Source: a virus. From it: a stretch of DNA of 64,000 nucleotides. Positions 57,086-64,000 of this stretch are shown piece by piece. The stretch spans positions 41,554-105,553 of the IMG/VR virus record IMGVR_UViG_3300011113_000649. One strand, 5' to 3'. Made by a program: the position numbers and the translations under genes. A model generated the notes under the pieces. That model searched no databases and had not been told where the DNA came from. It worked only from the letters and a program-made list of their open reading frames with translations. Numbering within the stretch: position 1 is the stretch's first letter; the number at the start of each line of letters is the position of its first letter.

Positions 57086-57343
57086 TTAATAATCCGATGT
57101 TGTGATTTTTTTGGTTTCTTGATTTTCTTTATATTCTTTTTGATGTTCAAGCCACTTATTATCTGTAATATGATTATATATTGCGGTTGCAACCTTGCTT
57201 ACTCTTAACGCTACGCCAGTTACGGATGGGTCTTCATTTTTAGACCAGTAATAACTTGCTCCATTCAAACTGTCATCTTTTTCTTTGACTATGGAATAAC
57301 CCCAATCTTTAGCCCAACTTTTGATTTCTGTAATTTTAAACAT
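57086..57343 (-). CDS. Small hypothetical protein (85 aa)
   Basis: The ATG at 57343 is 2 nt after the previous stop. The product (MFKITEIKSWAKDWGYSIVK, then GASYYWSKNED) has the look of a small conserved phage protein. The promoter at 57356-57383 lies just upstream, so its leader is very short or absent. Confidence 0.6.
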   Translation of the reverse strand: MFKITEIKSWAKDWGYSIVKEKDDSLNGASYYWSKNEDPSVTGVALRVSKVATAIYNHITDNKWLEHQKEYKENQETKKITTSDY

Positions 57344-57345
57344 AG

Positions 57346-57645
57346 TTAACAACCCATTGTATCAGTTCGTTGCGGCTTGTCAAGATTCTTGGCGGCAGTA
57401 CCGTCGTTTTTGTCATATCTTTTCCACGCTTCTTTGTGTTTAAAAGATACAATTTGTTCGGTTTGTTGTGATATGATTTTTCTTTGATAATCAATTAAAT
57501 TCCATAACTGTTTAATATAATCTAATATTTCATCTCTTTTATATTGTGTAATAATTTTATTAATTGTCGAACTATTCATTGGGTCATACTTTAATTTTAA
57601 ACCAAACTCTTTTTCCCAATCTTGTGGATTATACATTGGTGTCAT
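57346..57645 (-). CDS. Hypothetical protein (99 aa)
   Basis: A helical, charged protein (DEILDYIKQLWNLIDYQRKI) with no known family. It overlaps the next gene upstream by 4 nt and ends inside the promoter of the 85-aa gene. Confidence 0.6.
   Translation of the reverse strand: MTPMYNPQDWEKEFGLKLKYDPMNSSTINKIITQYKRDEILDYIKQLWNLIDYQRKIISQQTEQIVSFKHKEAWKRYDKNDGTAAKNLDKPQRTDTMGC
57356..57383 (-). promoter_or_regulatory. Sigma-70-like promoter upstream of 57086-57343
   Basis: TTGACA (57383-57378), a 16-nt spacer and TACAAT (57361-57356) are visible. The predicted start is only about 5 nt before the ATG. It would also serve thyX downstream. Confidence 0.7.
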
Positions 57646-57836
57646 TTTTGTAGTTGTTCCTCTGCGGAATATTTGCGTTTAGCCTCAAATCCAGCCGCAT
57701 ATCCTTTTATGTATACTTGTTTTAATAAGCTTATAATTCTGTCATCAATCTCTCTATAAAGATCTCCGTTATTTTGTATAAACCAGCCATCAAAAGATTT
57801 TTCTTCATCGCATAACTCATCCAAGTTTTTTGTCAT
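57642..57836 (-). CDS. Small hypothetical protein (64 aa)
   Basis: I choose ATG 57836 inside the end of the upstream gene; the frame is open to 57872. The product has an aromatic first part (DGWFIQNNGDLYREIDDRII) and a helical end (YIKGYAAGFEAKRKYSAEEQ), a pattern of small phage proteins. Function unknown. Confidence 0.55.
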   Translation of the reverse strand: MTKNLDELCDEEKSFDGWFIQNNGDLYREIDDRIISLLKQVYIKGYAAGFEAKRKYSAEEQLQK

Positions 57837-58440
57837 GTTTTCTATGCTTTCTATAAATAGACATAATACCATTTATAAGATTAGGGTCTAAATTAGTTCG
57901 TATGAACTCATCATCATTATCAGTAATATATGCCTGTAGTTCATCGTTTAGTACGCTTTTATCATAACCTTTTTTAAGAATATACTTAGATGCTTTAGAA
58001 AATTGTTTATAATATTTTTTTATAAAGATATCTATTTCATGTTTATACTTTTTATCATATCCATACATAGCATGAGACAGTTCGTGTCGTAATGTGCTAT
58101 TATTTTGAGCACCTATAATATAGTAGTTATCGTTTCGGTACTTTAAAAGTCCTAATAGTTCTTTTTCTTGAGTTGTTAATGGATCAAATAGTCCTTGTTT
58201 GAATGACACCAATACCGAACTAGGAAAATTAAACCCTACCCATAGTTCACTGTATAAATCGCCTCCATATTGGAGACTATAGTAGCGTTTAATATCACCA
58301 AGAGTAAAAATTTTATTCCGATATTTTTTACTTGGACTTTCATAGTATTCTTGAAAACGAATAAATGTTTCTCCAAGCTCTTTTTGTGAGTCAGCACTTA
58401 TCCAAACGCTGTTGTAGGGTTGTTTTTTTAGTTTTAGCAT
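57817..58440 (-). CDS. HExxH-type putative metallopeptidase
   Basis: The 207-aa protein has STLRHELSHAMYGYDKKYKH, the zincin motif HExxH, in a helix preceded by IIGAQNN. The first part is beta-rich (YSELWVGFNFPSSVLVSF). It lacks a signal peptide. The protease activity is inferred from the motif only. It overlaps the next gene. Confidence 0.65.
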   Translation of the reverse strand: MLKLKKQPYNSVWISADSQKELGETFIRFQEYYESPSKKYRNKIFTLGDIKRYYSLQYGGDLYSELWVGFNFPSSVLVSFKQGLFDPLTTQEKELLGLLKYRNDNYYIIGAQNNSTLRHELSHAMYGYDKKYKHEIDIFIKKYYKQFSKASKYILKKGYDKSVLNDELQAYITDNDDEFIRTNLDPNLINGIMSIYRKHRKHDKKLG

Positions 58441-58444
58441 TATT

Positions 58445-58723
58445 TTACTTATAAACTATGACTGGTTGATAAACCCATTGAGTTACTGGTTGCGTTATAA
58501 TTGTTTGCTTTTTACAGAACAGATATTTTTGCTCCACAATTATATTTTGTTGAACAACGACTGGGGTCAATTGATAAACAAGAAATGGTTGAGGTTGATA
58601 AACTTGAACATATTGTTGAACAACTTGTGTTTGAGGATAACCTTGAAATGATATCCATTCTTGAGCATAAGATGGTGATTCTAATCCCATGAATATAAAA
58701 ACTAAATATTTTATTATTTTCAT
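58445..58723 (-). CDS. Exported Gln/Val/Tyr-rich protein
   Basis: A signal peptide (MKIIKYLVFIFMGLESPSYA) precedes a low-complexity chain of QPxxVYQ-type repeats (QYVQVYQPQPFLVYQ; QWVYQPVIVYK). It is 92 aa long. Possibly a surface or periplasmic protein; the function is unknown. It lies 4 nt upstream of the metallopeptidase-like gene. Confidence 0.6.
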   Translation of the reverse strand: MKIIKYLVFIFMGLESPSYAQEWISFQGYPQTQVVQQYVQVYQPQPFLVYQLTPVVVQQNIIVEQKYLFCKKQTIITQPVTQWVYQPVIVYK

Positions 58724-58732
58724 AATATCTCC

Positions 58733-58924
58733 TTAATTATTACTCTTCCCTTTCCATTCTGGGAAATTATTTATTTCTACATTACCCAAAATTAACATAG
58801 ATGGATTTTTGGCAAGATTTCGTATAACAAAACATTTATTACCATTAATATCATAATCACAGCTAGTTATATCATATTCGGTTACGCTGTGAAGCATTTT
58901 GATAAGTATTTCAATTTCAGACAT
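58733..58924 (-). CDS. Small hypothetical protein (63 aa)
   Basis: The product (LIKMLHSVTEYDITSCDYDI, then CFVIRNLAKNPSMLILGNVE) is alpha/beta with no motif. It overlaps the next upstream gene by 8 nt. Confidence 0.55.
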   Translation of the reverse strand: MSEIEILIKMLHSVTEYDITSCDYDINGNKCFVIRNLAKNPSMLILGNVEINNFPEWKGKSNN

Positions 58925-59153
58925 TTGAATCGGGCTCTTTTTTATCTGATTGGTTCGGTATCATATATTTATTAATCGTTGATAATTTACCATCTGCTTC
59001 ATCTAGCAAGGACACATATTTTTTGAGTTCTGCTAAAATATCTGAATGTTCACCAACCCCAACTGGAGAATTAAGATATACAGAAAGTGTGGCTAGTGCT
59101 TCACTAATTTGAGCGTTATAATGATCAATTAATGCTTTTGTAAATGGATTCAT
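58917..59153 (-). CDS. Small hypothetical protein (78 aa)
   Basis: A helical protein (FTKALIDHYNAQISEALATL; GEHSDILAELKKYVSLLDEA). Function unknown; it is part of a run of small genes. Confidence 0.55.
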   Translation of the reverse strand: MNPFTKALIDHYNAQISEALATLSVYLNSPVGVGEHSDILAELKKYVSLLDEADGKLSTINKYMIPNQSDKKEPDSNV

Positions 59154-59158
59154 ATTTT

Positions 59159-59374
59159 TTATTCCTTAATCATTTTGATAAATTCGATTACATATCGTGC
59201 TGTGTCTGGAACGCTACTTCCATCCATATAGTAACTGCCAACGAAATCAAAAAAACGAGATTGATTTTTATCTTTTCTATATTCCTCATAATCCTTTGAT
59301 TCGTATTCCATAAGCAGATACTCTCCAACACAATTCATAAACTCTGTAATTTGAGCATTAAGTTTATTCTTCAT
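59159..59374 (-). CDS. Small hypothetical protein (71 aa)
   Basis: A helical acidic protein (ITEFMNCVGEYLLMEYESKD) ending VPDTARYVIEFIKMI. Function unknown. Confidence 0.55.
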   Translation of the reverse strand: MKNKLNAQITEFMNCVGEYLLMEYESKDYEEYRKDKNQSRFFDFVGSYYMDGSSVPDTARYVIEFIKMIKE

Positions 59375-59387
59375 TTTTATGTAGACT

Positions 59388-60116
59388 CTAAGTCCAAAGA
59401 TAACTTCTAATTTTAATTAATTCAATCAACATCTGGGTATCTTCGTTATCATACGCATCTTCCATCTTGGTAATCTTACGATAATAGTATTTTCCATCTT
59501 TTTCTTTGGTATAAATAGTATAAGGATCAGCCCTATTATCTCTGTTAGTCCACCAATTATACAAATCATAAACTTTTTTGGCTACTACGGCTTGATTAGT
59601 TGGTTTTCCATAATCCTTATCTTTAGGATTTACTCCATAATCTTCATTCATAATTAATTGACCAGCCCAGATTAGGTGATCCAAACCCGCTTGTTTGCAT
59701 CTTCCTTTAATAAACCTATAATTTCTATCCTCATAGGCTTTCATGGTGTGAGCCAACTCACTCTCTACATAAATCACCAACTCATTAAATAGTCCATTAA
59801 GAATTCTCCAATCCAAATCGTAATAAGTCCCCGGTTTGAGTCCGGTGCGAATATAATGAATCTTATCAATATAACGATTACGAAAATAGATATATATGGT
59901 ATGATAGATATCCATAGGCAAATTAACGATATCCTGCAAAAAATCCAATCCTTCTTCTGCCAACCAATATCTAAAAGAATTATCTTTTTTACTATTGTTT
60001 CGCCAAGTATCCCACTCGTCTAATTCTAGTGCGAATGGTTTATTTGTTCCTCTTATCCAATCAGCAAATCTGGAACAACTCCAGTAATCGAATCGGGCTC
60101 TTTTATTTAGTTTCAT
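59388..60116 (-). CDS. Conserved phage protein of unknown function
   Basis: This 242-aa protein shows FADWIRGTNKPFALELDEWD, FRYWLAEEGLDFLQDIVNLP, IRTGLKPGTYYDLDWRILNG and LFNELVIYVESELA, a pattern familiar from many tailed phages. Function unknown. It overlaps the next gene by 4 nt. Confidence 0.78.
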   Translation of the reverse strand: MKLNKRARFDYWSCSRFADWIRGTNKPFALELDEWDTWRNNSKKDNSFRYWLAEEGLDFLQDIVNLPMDIYHTIYIYFRNRYIDKIHYIRTGLKPGTYYDLDWRILNGLFNELVIYVESELAHTMKAYEDRNYRFIKGRCKQAGLDHLIWAGQLIMNEDYGVNPKDKDYGKPTNQAVVAKKVYDLYNWWTNRDNRADPYTIYTKEKDGKYYYRKITKMEDAYDNEDTQMLIELIKIRSYLWT

Positions 60117-60334
60117 AGATCTATGTTTATAAAATAATGTTCTAGTGCTGCAAATAAATGGGTACGTATTGCTCCAAGCATTTCGTCGGCAGTTTTAAAG
60201 TTGTGTCCATACTTTTCATATTTTCTTAGTTGTTCGTTTAAATCCCATAATGCGAGATGATAGTTTCCAGCTTTAGATGCCTTCTCAAACTCTATCATAT
60301 CATCTGGAAGATCAAAAGTCAATGTAGCCTTCAT
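60113..60334 (-). CDS. Conserved phage protein (73 aa)
   Basis: The ATG at 60334 overlaps the previous stop (ATGA) after AAGGAG. The product begins MKATLTFDLPDDMIEFEKAS and YHLALWDLNEQLRKYEKYGH, a common small phage protein of unknown function. Confidence 0.72.
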   Translation of the reverse strand: MKATLTFDLPDDMIEFEKASKAGNYHLALWDLNEQLRKYEKYGHNFKTADEMLGAIRTHLFAALEHYFINIDL

Positions 60335-60636
60335 GATGGAAAATAACTCCTTCCATTCAACGGGTCGGTATCGTGAGGATATTTGCAAGGCCCAAGAATT
60401 CTTTTACGAATTTTCTTCATACATTCTAATATTTCATTAAAACAGTGTTCGCAGATTTCAATATTATACTGAGTTCCATCTTGATTGGAAAAATACCCCC
60501 ATGTTGCTTCAATAGTGGCATATTCATGATCAAAGGATGGTTTAATTGTTGGAACTTCTTTGGTGCAAGATTGTCCACAACAATCGCATAAAATCTGGTC
60601 AACAACCTTAGTTAGTTTTTTCTTGTATGTTTTCAT
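60331..60636 (-). CDS. Zinc-binding hypothetical protein (101 aa)
   Basis: The cysteines CDCCGQSC and ICEHCFNEI suggest a zinc site around a beta-rich middle (ATIEATWGYFSNQDGTQYNI). Similar proteins occur in other phages. It has its own promoter. Confidence 0.65.
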   Translation of the reverse strand: MKTYKKKLTKVVDQILCDCCGQSCTKEVPTIKPSFDHEYATIEATWGYFSNQDGTQYNIEICEHCFNEILECMKKIRKRILGPCKYPHDTDPLNGRSYFPS

Positions 60637-61171
60637 TAAATCCAGCCTCCCAAGACGCTATTATACTCCACGATTTGTTTGAGTCAAGCCTGTAGTGAGA
60701 ATATTTGATATTAACAACTCTACCACTTTTTATTTGTATATGAGCCATTCTAAAATCTTCATAAGTTTCTGCTTCTTTTTCGGGGCCAGTAGCATAACTA
60801 CCATATTCAACCCATGTTTCTGTCATGTATTTAACATTAAGATCAAGATGCCCCTTCATTACCGGCATGAAATAATTTTTGCGACCAACTGGCTGAACAA
60901 CATCACCTCTCATAACCCATTGGTCACAATATTCAAAGTATTCTAATTCTATTTCCTTTATAGGAACAACTTCTGTTCGCCCCCAAGGATGAATACTTTC
61001 TACGTTTCCAACAACGCTGGTTGATACTATCTTAGTTTTATCAACTGGTTTGGGTTTTTGAAGTTTTTCAATATTGTTTTTATGAACAGGATTTAAAAAA
61101 TGCGCTACTAATCCAACAAGAATAATAAGAAATGCTATTCCATAGCATATAAAGTCATAAGTTTTATTCAT
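60608..61171 (-). CDS. Membrane-anchored beta-rich protein
   Basis: The ATG at 61171 overlaps the previous stop (ATGA). The 187-aa product has an N-terminal transmembrane helix (FICYGIAFLIILVGLVAHFL) and an exposed domain with two beta-rich parts. Function unknown. Its 3' end overlaps the next gene by 29 nt. Confidence 0.62.
   Translation of the reverse strand: MNKTYDFICYGIAFLIILVGLVAHFLNPVHKNNIEKLQKPKPVDKTKIVSTSVVGNVESIHPWGRTEVVPIKEIELEYFEYCDQWVMRGDVVQPVGRKNYFMPVMKGHLDLNVKYMTETWVEYGSYATGPEKEAETYEDFRMAHIQIKSGRVVNIKYSHYRLDSNKSWSIIASWEAGFNENIQEKTN
60660..60687 (-). promoter_or_regulatory. Sigma-70-like promoter upstream of 60331-60636
   Basis: TTGACT (60687-60682), a 16-nt spacer and TATAAT (60665-60660) are visible, lying inside the end of the upstream gene. 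The leader contains GGGAGGCT as SD. Confidence 0.72.
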
Positions 61172-61407
61172 ACTTCCACACACTCCACTACTTTAATAGT
61201 TCTACAGTTTTTAAAATATTGTGATGCTTTTTTAGATTCATTGACCCAATTTTCTGCTTGATCAAAAGTAAAAAAATCTACCGGCTCATAATGACCCAAT
61301 GGGCCAGTAGCAACAGTAATCCAACTCCAAAATAGCCAACCTTTTTTCTTAATCTGATATGTAACAGCACCATTACCGTTTACTAGTTTGCAGATTTTAT
61401 ATTTCAT
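61168..61407 (-). CDS. Small hypothetical protein (79 aa)
   Basis: The ATG at 61407 overlaps the previous stop after AAGGGG. The product (YQIKKKGWLFWSWITVATGP, then FFTFDQAENWVNES) is beta-rich with many aromatic residues, a pattern of small surface or phage proteins. Function unknown. Confidence 0.6.
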   Translation of the reverse strand: MKYKICKLVNGNGAVTYQIKKKGWLFWSWITVATGPLGHYEPVDFFTFDQAENWVNESKKASQYFKNCRTIKVVECVEV

Positions 61408-61901
61408 TCTAGCCCCTTGAATAACCACTGTTTAATTTCCATAGGATGCTTATCAGTATGAGGCTGAGTCGCACTAATATAGCCTACGGCAAAATCAATC
61501 ATTCTATTTAGATTATCTCTAACTATTTCTAGATCTTTAATTCTATTCTTTTGTCCTTGATTAACATCATAAGAAGTAGTTAATTGTTGTTTTAGATCTG
61601 TAATTTGCTGGTTTAATGGTATAACTTTAGTTTTTAATAAATCATCAATAACAGCTTGTTTACTATTTTCTGCTAGTGATAATTGTTCTTCTAGTTGTTT
61701 ATAGGTTAATTTTTTAGGATCATAAACGGTTGCTGCAAACTTATCAAGTGACTGATAGTATTTTCTTAATTCAATAACAGAATTCTCTAATTCTTTATTT
61801 TTATGTTCTAATTCAGTTATATCATCTGAAAGAGATAATATATAATTATCAAGATTTGCATATTCTTTTCGTAATTGTTCAATGGTTTTATAATCGTTCA
61901 T
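61404..61901 (-). CDS. Long coiled-coil protein
   Basis: This 165-aa protein is almost entirely heptad repeats (LSDDITELEHKNKELENSVI; VIPLNQQITDLKQQLTTSYD). A structural or scaffold role is possible. It overlaps the upstream gene by 14 nt. Confidence 0.62.
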   Translation of the reverse strand: MNDYKTIEQLRKEYANLDNYILSLSDDITELEHKNKELENSVIELRKYYQSLDKFAATVYDPKKLTYKQLEEQLSLAENSKQAVIDDLLKTKVIPLNQQITDLKQQLTTSYDVNQGQKNRIKDLEIVRDNLNRMIDFAVGYISATQPHTDKHPMEIKQWLFKGLE

Positions 61902-62472
61902 TTAACATCCTTTTCAATTGTTTAATAGCCATAGTTTTGCTGTCTTTCATTAGATCAGTAATAAGACCATCAACCTTCTCGTCTAGCGTCAATTCTGCTG
62001 GTTTAGGTTGAACAGGCGGGTCTATCAAGTCTTTAAATATGGATCGCAGATCAACCATTTGAAGTCCTGTGATGGGATGAACCATGCCAAGCAAGTAATA
62101 GTCTGAGGTATAAAAATTTTGATTATTAGAATAGTAGTCGTTAGTTCTAAATAAACCACTATCAACATCTGTATTATTGTTGGTTTTATGTACAATAATA
62201 AACTTATCAAGTATTGTTATTTCATTATCTAGGTTAAGAGATATTCTATCAATAAAGTTATTATCTTTAATATTCCAGTGATTATATTCAGTTAAATGAA
62301 TTATACTGGTAAGACCTGTGTTGCTACTATAGTCCCCGTATGTTTCTACTTCTCTTATAGCATAAGTTCCGCCATTAATACACCAATAATATCTTTGTTT
62401 TTGTGCTAGATTTCCTTCGCACAGATATGAGGTATAGTGTAAGCAATATACTGCTATATCTTTAAGTTTCAT
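61888..62472 (-). CDS. Hypothetical protein with beta domain and helical tail
   Basis: This 194-aa protein has a beta-rich, aromatic first part (QRYYWCINGGTYAIREVETY). The middle has GMVHPITGLQMVDLRSIFKD, and after a Pro-rich hinge there is a helical end. No family is known. Confidence 0.58.
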   Translation of the reverse strand: MKLKDIAVYCLHYTSYLCEGNLAQKQRYYWCINGGTYAIREVETYGDYSSNTGLTSIIHLTEYNHWNIKDNNFIDRISLNLDNEITILDKFIIVHKTNNNTDVDSGLFRTNDYYSNNQNFYTSDYYLLGMVHPITGLQMVDLRSIFKDLIDPPVQPKPAELTLDEKVDGLITDLMKDSKTMAIKQLKRMLNERL

Positions 62473-62765
62473 TTTTCGTCCTCTTTCAAAAATCCTTCAT
62501 TAACTTTAACTCTTATTCCATCAGTATGAAATATACTAAAATCTGTTTGATATAATGGTAGATTAACTCCGATAACTTTGTTAGTTTTACCGCATCTAAT
62601 CAGACTAATATCAGCACCCTCACCTTTTATCCACTCATTATAGGTAGAAGCACTACTATCTAAAAGTAGTTCTACTCTATCACTTTCTTTATCTATCCAT
62701 AAAGACGCACACGGGTTATATTTTTTACTATCTTCTACCCAAGCGTCCCAATCAAAATTATTCAT
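62469..62765 (-). CDS. Small hypothetical protein (98 aa)
   Basis: The ATG at 62765 follows AGAGGAAAT. The product (NNFDWDAWVEDSKKYNPCAS, then RVELLLDSSASTYNEWIKGE) resembles small phage proteins that bind no known ligand. Function unknown. Confidence 0.6.
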   Translation of the reverse strand: MNNFDWDAWVEDSKKYNPCASLWIDKESDRVELLLDSSASTYNEWIKGEGADISLIRCGKTNKVIGVNLPLYQTDFSIFHTDGIRVKVNEGFLKEDEK

Positions 62766-62840
62766 ATTTCCTCTTTGTATTGAAAGCACCCCCATTATTG
62801 AGCGTCACTTAAATGATATAAGGAGAGGCTACAGGATGCT

Positions 62841-62879
62841 ACTATCTGCGATCAACTAGATAGTGTCGGTTAATTCCGA
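62841..62879. repeat. Two small inverted repeats in intergenic gap
   Basis: ACTATCT (62841-62847) and AGATAGT (62858-62864) form a perfect 7-bp inverted repeat. Directly after it TCGG-TTAATT-CCGA forms another short one. Neither is followed by a clear T-run on the minus strand. They lie between micro-gene 62952-63104 and the 98-aa gene and may be operators or RNA hairpins. Nothing else is seen in 62766-62951. Confidence 0.4.
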
Positions 62880-62951
62880 TCTCTGTTAACTTTGTTTATA
62901 ACATATAGTATTGATCGGGCCAGTAATATACCACAAGTAATCTCTAATACT

Positions 62952-63104
62952 TTAGGCAGACTTATCCACAGCATATTCTGCTTCCACTTCTAGTATTCTA
63001 GGTTTTGACCTTGCATACCCCATAAAAACTGTGCTAGTAATAACTCCCATCCCAGCGACGAGAGTTACTATTATTCCTACTACGAAAATAATAAAATCGT
63101 TCAT
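62952..63104 (-). CDS. Micro membrane protein (50 aa)
   Basis: The start overlaps the stop of the preceding micro-gene (ATGA). The product has one long transmembrane helix (FIIFVVGIIVTLVAGMGVIT) and a charged tail. Function unknown. Confidence 0.6.
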   Translation of the reverse strand: MNDFIIFVVGIIVTLVAGMGVITSTVFMGYARSKPRILEVEAEYAVDKSA

Positions 63105-63259
63105 TTGGTTAGATTACCCAGTGCCAGTATTGATGGAACCCAAAGACCCACAAAAATTGCTTGCTGCTTGTTAATATCAGCATCACCAGCAAACCATAGA
63201 ACAACACTAAAAACAAAACTTGCAAATGCGGCCACTAGAAAATAATTCGTACTCTTCAT
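63101..63259 (-). CDS. Conserved phage micro membrane protein (52 aa)
   Basis: The product has two transmembrane helices (YFLVAAFASFVFSVVLWFAG; AIFVGLWVPSILALG). The GLWVPSIL ending is a pattern seen in micro-proteins of many phages. Its stop overlaps the next start. Function unknown. Confidence 0.72.
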   Translation of the reverse strand: MKSTNYFLVAAFASFVFSVVLWFAGDADINKQQAIFVGLWVPSILALGNLTK

Positions 63260-63272
63260 AATAATCTTTCTA

Positions 63273-63453
63273 TTAAAGTTGAAAACCTTTCAATATCTCC
63301 AATATTCGTCGTGCCAACGAGGCACTACCAACAATTCTTCCATCAGTATAGTCCTCACCATATCCAGCATCCTTTTCATGCTGTTTTTGGTCTTTGATTT
63401 TTTGGTTACAGTTTTATAACCTCAAGTATAGTATCTTTTTGTTTTTGATTCAT
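63273..63453 (-). pseudogene. Small phage gene with +1 frameshift
   Basis: The ATG overlaps the upstream stop (ATGA), the first 15 codons read to a TAA, and the +1 frame then continues KDQKQHEKDAGYGEDYTDGR and SASLARRILEILKGFQL to a stop. The downstream part looks like a real protein (GYGxDYxDGR) but has no start codon of its own. Either a single-base frameshift, a programmed shift, or a sequencing error. Confidence 0.55.
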
Positions 63454-63635
63454 TCGTCAATAAGACCTTGATGAAATCCTTCGTCATATCCTGTTTCGTA
63501 TGCTGCTTTTAACCAATCTTTTATTTGGTTCCAGTTATCAACAGGGTCTTTTGGATCTCTCACAAGATCATCATAAGCCCTTTCCATGCGTAAGGAAAAT
63601 CCTTCAACTTCATTGAGCCATTGGTCAAAAGTCAT
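63450..63635 (-). CDS. Small conserved phage protein (61 aa)
   Basis: The product (TFDQWLNEVEGFSLRMERAY, then AAYETGYDEGFHQGL) is acidic and helical; the YxxGYxxG end resembles other micro-proteins in this region. Function unknown. Confidence 0.62.
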   Translation of the reverse strand: MTFDQWLNEVEGFSLRMERAYDDLVRDPKDPVDNWNQIKDWLKAAYETGYDEGFHQGLIDE

Positions 63636-63937
63636 TGTGATATTCCATAGTCTTGAACAGGTTTCTCTTGTAGAATTTTTCTCATAGAATCTGATATATT
63701 TTTGTCTTGTTCAATTTTATTGTTATGAAGTCGCACAATATATTCGGTGGTTGTTTGGTCTAATGCTCCAGCGTCCACAATATTGTATTCATATGTCTTA
63801 TCATAGGTATCTGGATGAGTATAAAGTATCGGCTCAACCGGCACAATAATTCTGCACCAGCACTCTGGTCCGCTAAAACATTCCATAGTTTTCCACGGCA
63901 CTAGAAAAGACTGTTCTCTTGCTTGTTCAAAGTTCAT
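63632..63937 (-). CDS. Hypothetical protein (101 aa)
   Basis: I use ATG 63937 after GAGGACAAC. The product begins MNFEQAREQSFLVPWKTMEC with a CFSGPECWC cluster, then a beta-rich part (CRIIVPVEPILY). No family is known. It overlaps the end of the partial gene upstream. Confidence 0.58.
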   Translation of the reverse strand: MNFEQAREQSFLVPWKTMECFSGPECWCRIIVPVEPILYTHPDTYDKTYEYNIVDAGALDQTTTEYIVRLHNNKIEQDKNISDSMRKILQEKPVQDYGISQ

Positions 63938-64000
63938 TGTTGTCCTCACAAAGTTTAGGTTGCATTACTTCACTCCACCATTGTGAACGATGATTATTGC
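63927..64000 (-). CDS. C-terminal end of a gene cut by the window edge
   Basis: Only the last 23 codons are visible; they read NNHRSQWWSEVMQPKLCEDN and end in TGA, overlapping the next start by 11 nt. The Trp/Gln-rich reading frame suggests real coding, but no function can be given. Confidence 0.45.
   Translation of the reverse strand, partial: NNHRSQWWSEVMQPKLCEDNNEL

Noticed and set aside
62841-62879. Inverted repeats as a rho-independent terminator
   Set aside because: No T-run follows on the minus strand; kept only as a repeat.
1-64000. CRISPR arrays and insertion sequences
   Set aside because: No regularly spaced direct repeats and no transposase with terminal inverted repeats were seen by reading; a repeat finder was not available.

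Overview
The window is a 64-kb internal piece of a large, AT-rich double-stranded DNA bacteriophage genome, probably of a myovirus-like lytic phage. The evidence is the gene content: DnaG-type primase, gp41/DnaB-type helicase, UvsX/RecA recombinase, PhoH, class II ribonucleotide reductase, ThyX, rIIA/rIIB homologues, a phage sigma factor, a ClpP-like protease, several homing endonucleases, phage-type tRNAs and a tmRNA. Genes are densely packed on the minus strand, often with 1-8 nt ATGA-type overlaps. Only two genes run on the plus strand, and both are HNH endonuclease insertions. No capsid, terminase or tail gene is recognisable here. The host cannot be named; the LPS/surface-glycan glycosyltransferases and consensus sigma-70 promoters suggest a Gram-negative host (inference).

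Layout in window coordinates. 1-7.5 kb: replication and recombination (primase, helicase, PD-(D/E)XK-like nuclease, UvsX/RecA, small zinc-ribbon proteins, HNH, PhoH). 7.5-10.3 kb: nucleotide metabolism (NrdJ, dCMP deaminase). 10.4-14.5 kb: a run of small membrane proteins around a papain-like cysteine peptidase. 14.5-20 kb: a possible virion or maturation group (repetitive protein, DeoC-like protein lacking its lysine, ClpP-like protease, sigma factor, acidic proteins). 20-31 kb: a surface-glycan island with about nine glycosyltransferases, including GT10- and GT11-type fucosyltransferases, an FkbM methyltransferase, a macro-domain protein, GuaC and a deoxyribosyltransferase-like protein. 31-36 kb: a broken serine protease, an actin-like ATPase, a thioredoxin-like protein, RuvB, and a zinc-ribbon protein with a RuvA-domain-III-like tail. 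36-40 kb: a tRNA-like remnant, rIIB and rIIA. 40-45 kb: small conserved phage proteins, a kinase-like protein, a tRNA with anticodon UAA, HNH endonucleases and a glycosylase-like protein. 45.6-48.3 kb: an ATP-dependent DNA ligase split into two genes by a split intein, with a Vsr-like homing endonuclease gene between them. 48.3-51.4 kb: trypsin-like protease, endonuclease VII, tmRNA, tRNA-Ile(UAU), SLOG-like protein and SpoU methyltransferase. 51.4-64 kb: many small conserved phage proteins, UV endonuclease, ThyX, a CDA-fold deaminase-like protein, and micro membrane proteins.

How the genes fit together: primase, helicase, recombinase, RuvB and the trans-spliced ligase form a largely phage-coded replication/recombination machine. 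NrdJ, ThyX, the deaminases and GuaC supply nucleotides. The tmRNA and tRNAs reading AUA and UUA would support translation of the AT-rich genes. At least twelve separate sigma-70-like promoters (TTGAC-N16/17-TATAAT-like) are visible, many with a CGAT(A) motif inside the spacer; they precede a distinct set of genes (rIIA, ligase, UV endonuclease, deaminase, tRNA), which I infer are early genes.

The most striking system is the fractured ligase: the nucleotidyl-transfer lysine motif lies at the very end of one extein and the remaining ligase motifs are in a second gene. The two halves carry intein N- and C-parts and should be joined by protein trans-splicing. This matches the published 'fractured gene' arrangement known from phage metagenomes.
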